Below are positions 16,193-24,244 of a stretch of 32,862 nucleotides of DNA, in pieces. The stretch spans positions 1-32,862 of the forward strand of contig CAJOKX010000011.1 of NCBI GenBank assembly GCA_905235415.1, in the 5' to 3' direction. A program made the translations under genes and the position numbers. The notes beneath the pieces are model-generated. The model worked only from the letters and a program-made list of their open reading frames with translations, searched no databases and was not told the origin of the DNA. The stretch's first letter is position 1, and each line of letters starts with the position of its first letter. The stretch comes from an uncultured Lachnospiraceae bacterium (GTDB taxonomy: Bacteria; Bacillota; Clostridia; Lachnospirales; Lachnospiraceae).

Positions 16193-17233
16193 TCAGATCC
16201 TGCGCGGTTTCTGCAGGGACTGTATCTTATGCTTCATAATACAGCACAGATAAGAAACCAGCAATGTACAGACGATGACAAAGACAGGCGTCAAAGCCTT
16301 TATAGCAGGACTGCTGATCCCATATTTACTGATCGCCCCAGTGATGACCCGCCCGACTGCAATATGCAGAATATATACATACATTGAGAGTTCTTTTCCG
16401 ATAAAACACAGAGCACGGCTGCCCTTCTCAGGATGCTTGATACAGATCGTCATCAGGGCCCACGCACTTGCCAGATTGCCGATAAAATACTGTACTTCCT
16501 TCGTATGGACTCTCTCAAAAACGCTGAGCGCCATTCCCGCAAACAATACAACGACCAGCAGTAGGTCGGGAATACGCCTGCAAAACGCCCGCCAGCCATC
16601 CCGCCGCATGGCATATCCGAGTAAAAAGAGCGGAAGCGCCCTGAAAATGAACAGATTGAAGAAATACAGATACCGGTCCGTTCCGGGAATCCATATTGAA
16701 TTCTTTATTCCCAGGACTGAGCTGAACTCCTGAAGAAGTGAATATCCTGCAAGCAGCACGCATCCCGCCGGCAGGCAGAATCTGATCCTGCCCTGGTCCC
16801 GGATGACAAGCAATGCCAGTAAATAAACGTAAAACAGCGCCAGAAGAAACCACAGATGGGAATAGACAAACGGATCGTTTGTGAGAAAGAATTTGATCAC
16901 AGACGCCGTATGGACGCGTTCTGCGAAGAACTCCCTGACCGTCCAGGACTCCTGATACCATGGATAAAACAGAAGTGTGAACACGAAGTAGAACGCTCCG
17001 GATGCAAGGATCAGAACACTGATGTGCCGGAGTTTTTTTACCGTACTCAGCGTACTGCAGCGGCCGTCTTTCGCAAAGAAATAACCGGAAATCCCAAAAA
17101 AGACCGGAACCGCAAACCTGCACATGGTTTTGACCGGTGTTCCGAACGGTTCCGGAAACAGATAATGAATCAGAATCACGGCAATGCACGCAATTCCCTT
17201 GACTGCATCAAAACTTCTGTATCGCTCTCCCAT
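16193..17233 (-). CDS. Acyltransferase-3 family membrane protein (O-acetyltransferase-like)
   Basis: This 346-residue polytopic protein begins RYRSFDAVKGIACIAVILIHY, the signature start of the acyltransferase-3 family, with the conserved histidine H23. FAVPVFFGISGYFF follows at about 40-53. About ten hydrophobic segments fill the rest, including a run of LWFLLALFYVYLLALLVI near 127-144. Such proteins acetylate or otherwise acylate sugars of surface polysaccharides, peptidoglycan or lipids, using acyl-CoA from the cytoplasm. Its place between glycerophosphotransferase and glycosyltransferase genes suggests it decorates the polymer built by this operon. It starts 27 bp after the upstream gene with AGGGGAG close to the ATG. 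The family also includes transporters of succinyl groups, so the exact acyl group is not known. Confidence 0.87.
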   Translation of the reverse strand: MGERYRSFDAVKGIACIAVILIHYLFPEPFGTPVKTMCRFAVPVFFGISGYFFAKDGRCSTLSTVKKLRHISVLILASGAFYFVFTLLFYPWYQESWTVREFFAERVHTASVIKFFLTNDPFVYSHLWFLLALFYVYLLALLVIRDQGRIRFCLPAGCVLLAGYSLLQEFSSVLGIKNSIWIPGTDRYLYFFNLFIFRALPLFLLGYAMRRDGWRAFCRRIPDLLLVVVLFAGMALSVFERVHTKEVQYFIGNLASAWALMTICIKHPEKGSRALCFIGKELSMYVYILHIAVGRVITGAISKYGISSPAIKALTPVFVIVCTLLVSYLCCIMKHKIQSLQKPRRI

Positions 17234-17260
17234 ATTTGCTCCCCTGTCCTGCGTATACGG

Positions 17261-18532
17261 TCAGTCCCGGCTCCTTCCGCCGGACGCCTGCCGTTCGCTG
17301 CTCTCCCGCATCCTGCCGCCGGACGCCTGCCGTTCCCTGCTCTCCTGCATCCTGCCGCCGGTCGCCTCCCGTCCTCTGTGCTCCCGCATCCAGGCGGCAA
17401 TCCGCCCCGTCGCATGTCCGTCGCAGGCGCCCATATACTCCGCCAGGAACTGTTCTGTGCGCTCTTCTGGCAGTCCTTCTTTCGCTGCGCGCTCAAGCGC
17501 ACCGGGCAGGTCTTCTCGATTCGTTACGATCTGTGCGGGAATCTGGGTGATATCCATATAGAATCCGCGCCTTGCGCGGTATTCTTCAAGATCCGGGACA
17601 TACAGCACAAGCGGCTTTTTAAACAGGAGATACTCATAGACCAGCGAAGAGTAATCTGCGATGAGCACATCCACAACCGGATACATCTCTTCTGTCGGGA
17701 TGCTGCAGAAAGCATCCTGCATCCTGCTCTTTTCCTGCTCTCCCTGCGTCCCGTGCAGCATGTGCGGATGCGGCCTTCCGAGGACGAACCACGCATCCCC
17801 CATCTCTTCCTGCAGGGCCTTCAGATCCAGAGTTACATCCTGCGGCCTTCCCGCATTTCCCCGGAAGGTCGGGGCCCACAGAAGCACCTTCTTCCCCCGT
17901 GCCTGCGGATACTTCTGAAAAAACCGCTCCCGGCACGCAGCGCGCCACTGCTCATCCAGCAGAAGATCTGTCCGGCTGACGCCGAGCGGGGCAATGCATG
18001 TTTCCGGAAGACGCATGGCGCTGGAGAACGGCCCCACAGCCGCTTTTCCGCTCACAGTCACCAGGTCTGTATTGCGGTACACATTCTCTCCGCGGTAATT
18101 CGGCGGAATGTCATCCGGCGCGTCATATCCGAATCTTTTGTAGCTCCCGCACGCATGCCACAGCTGGATGACGCGGGTGCCGTCCTTCTTCCTGCAGGAA
18201 GCCGCCGGCAGGAAGTTATCGCAGATCACCACATATCCGGCCCCGGCATACAGCTTCATAAAGGAGACCGAATGCTTTGCGACTGCCCCGGCGCCGGCAG
18301 TCTGGTAGTCAAGGTAGTGCTCTTTGATCTTCCATCCGCCTTCCTTCTGAAGTTCCCTATACAGAAGCTCCATGGCCTCCGGGCGCTGCGAATGGTGCGC
18401 ATCCGCAAAGACAACGCACGCAGGGTCGATCTTTCGCCCCCGGTACAGGAAATAACTAAAAGGCAGCACGATATTCTGTACTGCCTGCTTCATCCACTGT
18501 CTGATCTGAAAAGACACACTGCCTTTTGACAT
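17261..18532 (-). CDS. CDP-glycerol glycerophosphotransferase family protein with arginine-rich repeat tail
   Basis: This 423-residue protein has the family motifs WHACGSYKRFG at 125-135, GVSRTD at 184-189, WAPTFRG at 219-225, PHPH at 254-257 (in place of KHHP), ADYSS at 292-296 and ACDGHAT at 369-375. It should transfer alditol-phosphate from a CDP-alditol to the polymer. It is more distant from the two copies at 523-3046 than those are from each other. I chose the ATG at 18532, with GGGAG six bases upstream; an earlier in-frame ATG at 18586 adds 18 residues with no family similarity. Residues 381-423 are three 13-residue repeats (RMRESSERQASGG type) plus RSRD, very arginine-rich. This tail is beyond the normal family end and may be disordered or bind anionic lipids or polymer. 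Confidence 0.9.
   Translation of the reverse strand: MSKGSVSFQIRQWMKQAVQNIVLPFSYFLYRGRKIDPACVVFADAHHSQRPEAMELLYRELQKEGGWKIKEHYLDYQTAGAGAVAKHSVSFMKLYAGAGYVVICDNFLPAASCRKKDGTRVIQLWHACGSYKRFGYDAPDDIPPNYRGENVYRNTDLVTVSGKAAVGPFSSAMRLPETCIAPLGVSRTDLLLDEQWRAACRERFFQKYPQARGKKVLLWAPTFRGNAGRPQDVTLDLKALQEEMGDAWFVLGRPHPHMLHGTQGEQEKSRMQDAFCSIPTEEMYPVVDVLIADYSSLVYEYLLFKKPLVLYVPDLEEYRARRGFYMDITQIPAQIVTNREDLPGALERAAKEGLPEERTEQFLAEYMGACDGHATGRIAAWMREHRGREATGGRMQESRERQASGGRMRESSERQASGGRSRD
17276..17392 (-). repeat. Three 39-bp tandem repeats encoding the tail of a glycerophosphotransferase
   Basis: Units lie at 17276-17314, 17315-17353 and 17354-17392. The first two differ at only a few bases; the third is more diverged. 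Each encodes 13 residues, so changes of copy number keep the frame and the stop codon, altering only tail length. Confidence 0.9.
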
Positions 18533-18581
18533 CTCTACTCCCGCCTTATGCTGCTCCGGATCCGGTCTGCTTCCGGCTGCT

Positions 18582-18645
18582 CTCATGCATGATGCACTCT
18601 CTCATGCATGATGTGCTGATATGCTCATATGCTTATATGCTTATA
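18582..18645. repeat. Short tandem repeats between SDR and glycerophosphotransferase genes
   Basis: CTCATGCATGATG occurs at 18582-18594 and 18601-18613 (period 19), followed by three eight-base units of the type ATATGCTT from 18619 to 18642. The last overlaps the stop codon of the SDR gene. The 108-bp gap is otherwise empty and shows no clear promoter. Slippage here could alter spacing within the operon. Confidence 0.7.
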
Positions 18646-19786
18646 CGCCGCATGACCCGTCTGCCGGCTCCTGCGTCTGCCGCAGAATCTCGATCGTATG
18701 CGCAAGGGCGCTCTTCATATCAAACTGCGCCTGCCATCCGAGCGCCTTCAGCTTCGAGCTGTCCAGCAGCGCCTTGGTGGCCTTGGAGTAGCCTGCCGCT
18801 TCCACCGCGTCCGGAAGTTCAAAGACCACTTTCGTCCCGGCATAGCCTGCGATGATCCCGGCGAGGTCCCGGAGCGCGATGTTGCAGCGCTCATCGGCCA
18901 CATTATAGGCCTCCCCGCACGTCCCTTTCATCAGACAGGTCAGAAGGCCGCTGACCGCATCCGGCGCGTACGTATACGAGTAAAACTGTTTTCCCTCGCT
19001 CTTGAGCACGATATCCTCGCGGGCGACTCCCTTCTGCAGAAACTGGGAAAGCGCCTTCGTATCTGAACGAAGAAGCGCAGGTCCGAAGGACCGGGTAAAG
19101 CGAACGATCACTGCGTCCAGATCCTTCTGCCGGATATACGCCTGGCACAGCGCCTCCCCCGCCCGCTTGCTCTCCGGATACCCTGCCCTGAGCGTATTGC
19201 AGTCGATATATCCGCAGTAGCTCTCGTCAAACAGTTCGGTATCCCCTCTGTTCTCCCCGTAGATCTCATTGGAAGATGCAAACAGGAAGCGGGTGCAGCC
19301 ATGGTCCGAAGCATACTCCAGCAGGTTATTCAGGCCGATGATATTGGTCACGACCGTCCCGATGGGATCCTTTGCGTAGGCCACGGGGTGCGTGTTGCTG
19401 GCTGCATGGAAGATATAATCCGCCTTCAGAGAGCGGCCGTCCGTCCCGAAAAAAAGATCCAGCGCGTCTCTCAGGCCCTGTGCATCATTGATGTCGCAGG
19501 GAACAAAAAAGAAATGACCGCTTCCGATATACGGCGCAAATCTTTTCTCCGCCTTCTCCCGGCTTCTGCCAAGGGCGGCGATCCTGCAGCCGAGGCGCAT
19601 CGAAGCCCCGGCCCCTTCGCCTGATTCTGCGTTCTTTTTCATCAGCACATCGATCAGGGTGCTTCCCAGAAGGCCCGTCGCCCCGGAGATGACGATAGTC
19701 TTCCCGTCCAGTTTCTCCCACGGAAGATCAAGTGCCGCGGCCGCGGCAAGGTCTTTATTATACAGATCATTCTCGATAAGATGCAT
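18641..19786 (-). CDS. Extended SDR family NAD(P)-dependent epimerase/dehydratase/reductase
   Basis: This 381-residue protein has a Rossmann start with VISGATGLLGS near 32-42, HAASNTHPV near 127-135, SSNEIYG near 171-177 and the catalytic Y-x3-K in YPESK near 201-205. This is the extended SDR pattern of nucleotide-sugar dehydratases and epimerases such as RmlB or UDP-glucuronate decarboxylase. It follows the TarI-like cytidylyltransferase by 61 bp, so it may supply an alditol-phosphate (a pentulose- or hexulose-phosphate reductase) for CDP activation, or convert UDP-glucuronate from the nearby dehydrogenase. Both are inference. The ATG at 19786 is chosen because AGGAG lies eight bases upstream; an in-frame ATG at 19831 would add residues without similarity. 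Confidence 0.85.
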   Translation of the reverse strand: MHLIENDLYNKDLAAAAALDLPWEKLDGKTIVISGATGLLGSTLIDVLMKKNAESGEGAGASMRLGCRIAALGRSREKAEKRFAPYIGSGHFFFVPCDINDAQGLRDALDLFFGTDGRSLKADYIFHAASNTHPVAYAKDPIGTVVTNIIGLNNLLEYASDHGCTRFLFASSNEIYGENRGDTELFDESYCGYIDCNTLRAGYPESKRAGEALCQAYIRQKDLDAVIVRFTRSFGPALLRSDTKALSQFLQKGVAREDIVLKSEGKQFYSYTYAPDAVSGLLTCLMKGTCGEAYNVADERCNIALRDLAGIIAGYAGTKVVFELPDAVEAAGYSKATKALLDSSKLKALGWQAQFDMKSALAHTIEILRQTQEPADGSCGV

Positions 19787-19847
19787 GTGTGTGCTCCTGT
19801 ATGGCTGTTCCGGAAGCGGATGCATATCCATTCCGGATGCGGATGCG

Positions 19848-20564
19848 TCATTTCAGCCAGTTGTCCTGATCCATCTTCAGGTACGCCTTGAACATCTCCA
19901 GGTCATCCTTTGTGGTCAGCTTGATATTCTTATCGGAACCGGCGGCAAAATAAAGGCGCTCGCCCAGTTCCACCATCATTGTATTGGTATAAGAAGATCC
20001 GTAGATCCCGATCTTCTCCTCATAGGCTCTGTGATAGGCGCGGTCCAGCAGTCCGAACCGGTATGCCTGCGGCGTCTGCACGCGCCGGAGCGTCTCTCTC
20101 GGAATATACCGGGTGGTAGAGATCTCATCATCCACCACAAAGATCTGCTCATTATACGGCATGGAAGTGACGCCGTTTCCATACTTGCGGCACGTTTCGA
20201 TCACATCGCTCAGGACAGCCGGTTCCACAAGAGGCCGGATCCCGTCATGAATGATGACGATATCGTCTTCCGCGCACGTATCCTCCAGATGATATACGCC
20301 GTTCCGGATCGACTCCTGTCCGGTCTCGCCGCCCGAGACAATCCACTTGAGTTTGTCGATCCCGAACTGTCTGGCGTAGGCGAGCGCCACATCATGCCAT
20401 CCGTCTATGCACACCAGTTCAATGGCGTCGATCATGGGATGCTTCTGGAATCCTTCCAGCGTATAGATCAGCACGGGCTTATCATAGACATTGATAAACT
20501 GCTTCGGAATATCCTGCCCCATCCTGTGGCCGGAGCCTCCGGCAATGATCACCGCAACGTTCAT
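19848..20564 (-). CDS. IspD/TarI-like cytidylyltransferase (probable alditol-phosphate cytidylyltransferase)
   Basis: This 238-residue protein has the IspD/TarI pattern: IIAGGSGHRMGQDIPKQF near 6-23, HDGIRPLV near 105-112, RVQTPQAYRF near 166-175 and LTTKDDLEMF near 216-225. Enzymes of this fold join CTP with an alditol or methylerythritol phosphate and release pyrophosphate. Its place at the head of an operon with a glycerophosphotransferase-family enzyme and an SDR favours a CDP-ribitol-type donor for teichoic acid or capsule over isoprenoid synthesis. The housekeeping IspD would be elsewhere. AAGGAG lies six bases before the ATG. Other alditols (arabinitol, mannitol) are possible, since the partner is an extended SDR and not the zinc alcohol dehydrogenase TarJ. 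Confidence 0.85.
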   Translation of the reverse strand: MNVAVIIAGGSGHRMGQDIPKQFINVYDKPVLIYTLEGFQKHPMIDAIELVCIDGWHDVALAYARQFGIDKLKWIVSGGETGQESIRNGVYHLEDTCAEDDIVIIHDGIRPLVEPAVLSDVIETCRKYGNGVTSMPYNEQIFVVDDEISTTRYIPRETLRRVQTPQAYRFGLLDRAYHRAYEEKIGIYGSSYTNTMMVELGERLYFAAGSDKNIKLTTKDDLEMFKAYLKMDQDNWLK

Positions 20565-20626
20565 ATGATCTCCTTTTTCTGTTCCTGTTCTCTTCGCGCA
20601 GCAAATGCGCCGCGCTTTGTTCCATC

Positions 20627-20655
20627 ATTTTGCCATATCCCTTCTCATTGTGCAA
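20627..20655 (-). promoter_or_regulatory. Possible promoter of the cytidylyltransferase operon
   Basis: On the minus strand TTGCAC (20650-20655) and CAAAAT (20627-20632) are 17 bases apart, with TGG before the -10 box as a weak extended element. The match is moderate. The -35 box overlaps a composite inverted repeat at 20647-20679, which could be a control site. Confidence 0.35.
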
Positions 20656-20679
20656 CAGGCCATCCTGTCCCGGCACAAT
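20647..20679. promoter_or_regulatory. Composite inverted repeat near the cytidylyltransferase promoter
   Basis: ATTGTGC (20647-20653) and GCACAAT (20673-20679) enclose a second perfect dyad, ACAGG (20655-20659) with CCTGT (20664-20668). The element overlaps the predicted -35 box. It could be an operator or a structured end. No known motif is recognised. Confidence 0.45.
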
Positions 20680-20706
20680 CACGCGGCAAGGCCCTCCACA
20701 GTAAAA

Positions 20707-20739
20707 TCCGCATCCCGGAAAACAGATCCGGGATGCGGA
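20707..20739 (-). terminator. Rho-independent terminator of the secreted beta-helix protein gene
   Basis: A perfect 13-bp stem (20707-20719 with 20727-20739) encloses a seven-base loop. On the minus strand it is followed by TTTT, then AC. It lies 43 bases after the stop at 20783, in the right place to end that transcript before the cytidylyltransferase operon. The U-run is short, but the stem is GC-rich. Confidence 0.75.
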
Positions 20740-20782
20740 ATGCATTCATACGCTCATACAGGCTGCAGAATCTGCCCGCGCT

Positions 20783-23700
20783 TTACCTGACTTTCTTGTT
20801 CTTCACAGAACTCCACTTCGAGATCTTAGACCCTTTGTAGTAACGGACCCGGACATAGTATTTCTGACCCTTCTTCAGGCTCTTGAAGGTATAGGAAGTC
20901 TTTGATTTCTTAACCTTCTTCGTCTTTACGATATTCGTAAATGCCTTATCGGTCGAAACCTCGATATAGTACCCTTTGATCTTCTTCAGCTTCGACTTGG
21001 ACGCTTTCTTCCAGGAAACCGTGAGTTTGCGGGAGCCTGCAGCTTTCGCCTTCACACTTGCCGGCTTGCCTGAGATCTGATAGGCCGGCTGCACCTTGGA
21101 TGCATCGTATTCCTTTTCTCCGCAGACTGAGCAGGTACGGTATCCCTTTGCGTCATACGCGCCCCAGGTGTGGCCGAGCGCCGCCTGGGAAATCAGGGTC
21201 GCATCTTCTTCCTTCGCGTCCGCATCCTTATACGCCTTCTTCAGGGCCTCGCAGTACCAGCAGTCCGCCTTCACACCGGGAAGCGTGCAGGTTGCAGCCT
21301 TATTGGAAGATGCGCTCAGTTTCACCAGATCATTATGGAAGACCCAGGGGGTTGTCTCTGCTGTCTTCGGAAGCGTTCCGGCATTTTTGGCAACCTTCGT
21401 GTCTGTGCCGATCAGCAGGCTGATATCTTTTCCGGTCTTGTTCAGGATCGTTGCATGTGCCTTGAATCCGGTGATGACCTTGCCTTCCGCCGCCGCGCCG
21501 ACCGACAGGTTTACTGCAGAGGGATTGGCTGCATACAGTGCAGGCATCACTTTGCTGTAGTCTTCCACATAGAAGGTGCCGCTCCTCAGGCCAACCAGTG
21601 CTTTGGAGGCAGTGTCTACGCCTGTTGCCATGAAATTCTTTGTATTCGGGTAATAGGCTCCGCCGGTAATCATGCCCGGTGTGAGTGCTCCCGTTCCGGA
21701 TACGGCATCCCACGTGGATCTTCCGGACTTGAACTTTCCGCCGGAGATCTCACTTCCGCTCTTGAGCGAGACCAGATACAGGGCGTCGCCTTTTGCGGAG
21801 GTATAGTTTCCGGACTTGATCGTCAGTTTCACGGAACCTGCATACACCGCAGCCCCGTTCGGATCACTTCCCGGCGTCGGATCGCCCTTCTGATCTCCGG
21901 ATGAATTGACATTGCTTCCGGAAAGGGTTAATTCACCCGCCTCTGCATAGATCCCGATCGGACCGGTCAGTGTAGAGTTCGTAACGGTGACCTTCGCGCC
22001 GGCCGCTCCAGAAGCCACCCGGAGTGCAGACTGCGCATCGGTTCCGGTGCTGGTGAGCTTTGCGGATGTGACCTGGACCGTACTGTTTCCCTTATCGATA
22101 TAGATCGCATTGTCCTTCGCCGTGATGGTGTTCTTTGCAGTCAGCCTGTAGTTCTTTCCGTCTGTTCCGCCCACCTTGACAGCGCTGTATCCGCCTGAAG
22201 AAACCGTCAAAGAGGCATCCAGCGTAACATTTGCCTCCTCGCCTACTACCAGCGCATATCCGTTGCTGTATGCCTGCAGGCTGCCCGCTTTCCCTGCATT
22301 CTTCAGGGTAACCGCACATCCTTCAACCGTCAGCTCCGTCTTGAGCGTATGGCCGTTCAGATCGATCGTTCTCGCAATCGGAACCGTTACGGTCTCTTCG
22401 TCAACGATATCTTTACAGAGCTTGACCACATCTCCGCTCTTGGGGCTGTAGGTCTTGGACGCAAGCACATTCATCGCCTCCTGGAGGGACTCCGTATAGA
22501 ACGTCTCTCCGTCACGGATATAGGCCGCAGCCGCATTGGAGGCAGTCAGCTCGCGGATGACATAGATCCCGTCGCTGTTTTTCTCTGTCCTGCAGTTGAC
22601 ACTCGGAAGGAACTCGCGCTCCACCTCATTTGCAAATCCGACGGCAGAGGTCTTGACCCTGACGATCTTCGTCTTGTCATTGCTGGAGAACTCCTGTGTA
22701 CTTCCACTGAAGAAGCCGCCGGAAACTGCAATCGAGCTGTCGCTGTCGCTGTTGGCGGGATCGCCGGCTTTGTAATAGTCGTTGATGGCGAACCCGGAAG
22801 CGGATTCAAGGGTTGTTGTAAACTTCGTTCCGCTGATCTTTGATCCCGAAACGGAAACTCTTCCCTTCCTGCGCACTTCGATCGCATCGCCGCCGGTTCC
22901 GGATACGCTGATGGTACCGCCCGTCATGGTGAACGAACCGTTCTCAATCACTACGCCGTCTCTGGCCGTCTCGATATTGCCGCCGCTCATCGTGACCGCA
23001 CCGGTGGAATCCTGGGGCATCAGGATACCGTCGCACCCGCTCTTTGAAGACTTGATCGAGCCCCCGCTGATCTTCAGGGTTCCGGCATTCATTTCGATCA
23101 CTCTCGTACCTGAACCCGTAGACGATGTGATCGTGCCGCCGGTCAGGCTGACACTTCCGCCGGTCGTTTTGCCTTCTTCTTTATCAATGACAAGGCAGGT
23201 ATCCCCGACAAGATTCACGCCTGCCGGAATCGTAAGGCTGCCGCCCTGTACCATGAGCCGTCCGCTGACGGTTCCGTCCTTCAGCGTCAGGCTCTTCCCG
23301 GTCCTGACAAACAGACTGGAAGCGGCGGGTATTGTCAGCGAATAGCTGTGCAGGTCGATCGTAACGGCCTTGGCTGACGGAAGCATATTTGCGTCATCCA
23401 TATACACCGAACCTATCACGCTGATATTCCCGGTCAGCTGGAGAATGGTGCCGTCGGATGCCTGCTTGATGGCCGTCTTCAGTTCATCTTCCGATCCCAC
23501 GGGAACAGTGACGGCATCTGCAGCTTCCAGGATCTCATCCTCTTCTTCATCCTCGATCAGGAATCCATCCTCCGGCATAAGTTCGTCCTCATCATCCGCC
23601 TCGATGACCTCAAACGCCTCTTCCGGATCCGTCTCATCTGCCGCCTCTGCGACAACCGTTTCCTCTTCTTCAAAGGCAGACGCATCTTCAAAGGAAGCTG

Positions 23701-23926
23701 CTTCTTCCGGAATCTCTTCCTCCAAAGCGCTCTGCTCCTCTGCCTCATACACTTCTTCTGAAGCTTCAGCCCCGGCGAGAGAGATCTGCATGGTCTCGTC
23801 AGATGCCTCTGCTGTCAGAACCAGTTCTGTGTCTTCTTCCTGGGCATATCCCGCAAACGGAATTCCGAGAATCATCGATGCACTGATGACTCCGGCCAGG
23901 AACTTCCTTCCGAACGACTCTTTCAT
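20783..23926 (-). CDS. Large secreted beta-helix surface protein with acidic N-terminus, CxxC module and FN3-like end
   Basis: This 1047-residue protein starts with a signal peptide (residues 1 to about 28, cleavage likely after GYA). Residues about 29-140 are extremely rich in Glu and Asp. Residues about 145-870 hold many short glycine/serine/threonine-rich turns with alternating hydrophobic residues (SGGSIKSS, MSGGNIETA, TMTGGTISVSG), the pattern of a right-handed parallel beta-helix. Near the C-terminus are CWYC, a GHTWG and CSVCGEKE module, and a lysine-rich FN3-like domain (VSWKKA, YYVRVRYYKG). There is no LPXTG motif. The ATG at 23926 follows GGAGGAG; an upstream ATG at 23950 would spoil the signal peptide. 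It has its own promoter and terminator. It is probably a cell-surface adhesin or glycan-binding protein; no catalytic site is recognised. Confidence 0.87.
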   Translation of the reverse strand: MKESFGRKFLAGVISASMILGIPFAGYAQEEDTELVLTAEASDETMQISLAGAEASEEVYEAEEQSALEEEIPEEAASFEDASAFEEEETVVAEAADETDPEEAFEVIEADDEDELMPEDGFLIEDEEEDEILEAADAVTVPVGSEDELKTAIKQASDGTILQLTGNISVIGSVYMDDANMLPSAKAVTIDLHSYSLTIPAASSLFVRTGKSLTLKDGTVSGRLMVQGGSLTIPAGVNLVGDTCLVIDKEEGKTTGGSVSLTGGTITSSTGSGTRVIEMNAGTLKISGGSIKSSKSGCDGILMPQDSTGAVTMSGGNIETARDGVVIENGSFTMTGGTISVSGTGGDAIEVRRKGRVSVSGSKISGTKFTTTLESASGFAINDYYKAGDPANSDSDSSIAVSGGFFSGSTQEFSSNDKTKIVRVKTSAVGFANEVEREFLPSVNCRTEKNSDGIYVIRELTASNAAAAYIRDGETFYTESLQEAMNVLASKTYSPKSGDVVKLCKDIVDEETVTVPIARTIDLNGHTLKTELTVEGCAVTLKNAGKAGSLQAYSNGYALVVGEEANVTLDASLTVSSGGYSAVKVGGTDGKNYRLTAKNTITAKDNAIYIDKGNSTVQVTSAKLTSTGTDAQSALRVASGAAGAKVTVTNSTLTGPIGIYAEAGELTLSGSNVNSSGDQKGDPTPGSDPNGAAVYAGSVKLTIKSGNYTSAKGDALYLVSLKSGSEISGGKFKSGRSTWDAVSGTGALTPGMITGGAYYPNTKNFMATGVDTASKALVGLRSGTFYVEDYSKVMPALYAANPSAVNLSVGAAAEGKVITGFKAHATILNKTGKDISLLIGTDTKVAKNAGTLPKTAETTPWVFHNDLVKLSASSNKAATCTLPGVKADCWYCEALKKAYKDADAKEEDATLISQAALGHTWGAYDAKGYRTCSVCGEKEYDASKVQPAYQISGKPASVKAKAAGSRKLTVSWKKASKSKLKKIKGYYIEVSTDKAFTNIVKTKKVKKSKTSYTFKSLKKGQKYYVRVRYYKGSKISKWSSVKNKKVR

Positions 23927-24069
23927 ACTATCTCCTCCATTGCTGCACATCTACAACAAGTATGTTCATCCCTTATTCATTTCCAATAACTCCCCTGTCT
24001 GGCCGGAGGCTGTCAGACAGCACACGTCCGCCTCCCGGGCAGACGCCGCGCCAGACTATACTTAAACTA

Positions 24070-24098
24070 ATTGTAACATGTTGGTAATCTTTAAGCAA
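24070..24098 (-). promoter_or_regulatory. Promoter of the secreted beta-helix protein gene
   Basis: On the minus strand TTGCTT (24093-24098) and TACAAT (24070-24075) are separated by exactly 17 bases, in the most AT-rich part of the gap. The -10 box matches the consensus at five of six positions. The leader would be about 135-140 bases long. No riboswitch-like structure was recognised in it. Confidence 0.5.
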
Positions 24099-24180
24099 CA
24101 CATCCCTGTCCACAATTATGGAAGACTTATCCCCCTGTTTTCCCCCTGTTTCATCCGGGTTTTCCACAGGATCCCGCCGC

Positions 24181-24228
24181 GCGGCTCTGTCTCCTGCCGC
24201 GGCTCTGTCTCGGCAGCGGCTCTGTCTC
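24181..24228. repeat. Triple short repeat after the phosphodiesterase gene
   Basis: GCGGCTCTGTCTC occurs three times, at 24181-24193, 24199-24211 and 24216-24228, with spacings of 18 and 17 bases. It lies directly beyond the stop codon of the phosphodiesterase gene. On the minus strand the reading frame after that stop stays open for about 38 codons and would read these units as AETEPRQETEP-like repeats, so it may once have been a coding tail. Confidence 0.7.
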
Positions 24229-24244
24229 CGGCAGCAAAGGGCGC

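Noticed and set aside
16856..18529. 557-codon plus-strand frame across acyltransferase and glycerophosphotransferase genes
   Set aside because: It crosses two genes with clear family motifs on the other strand, and its own sequence is low-complexity Arg/Pro/Ser with no domain.
19848..20564. Housekeeping IspD of isoprenoid synthesis
   Set aside because: The fold fits, but the operon setting with a glycerophosphotransferase-family enzyme and an SDR fits a TarI-type role better; it cannot be wholly excluded from sequence alone.
24100..24180. DnaA-box cluster or replication origin, because of TCCACA-containing stretches and AT-rich DNA nearby
   Set aside because: The matches to TTATCCACA are incomplete, there are only two or three of them, and no dnaA, dnaN or partition gene is in the window.
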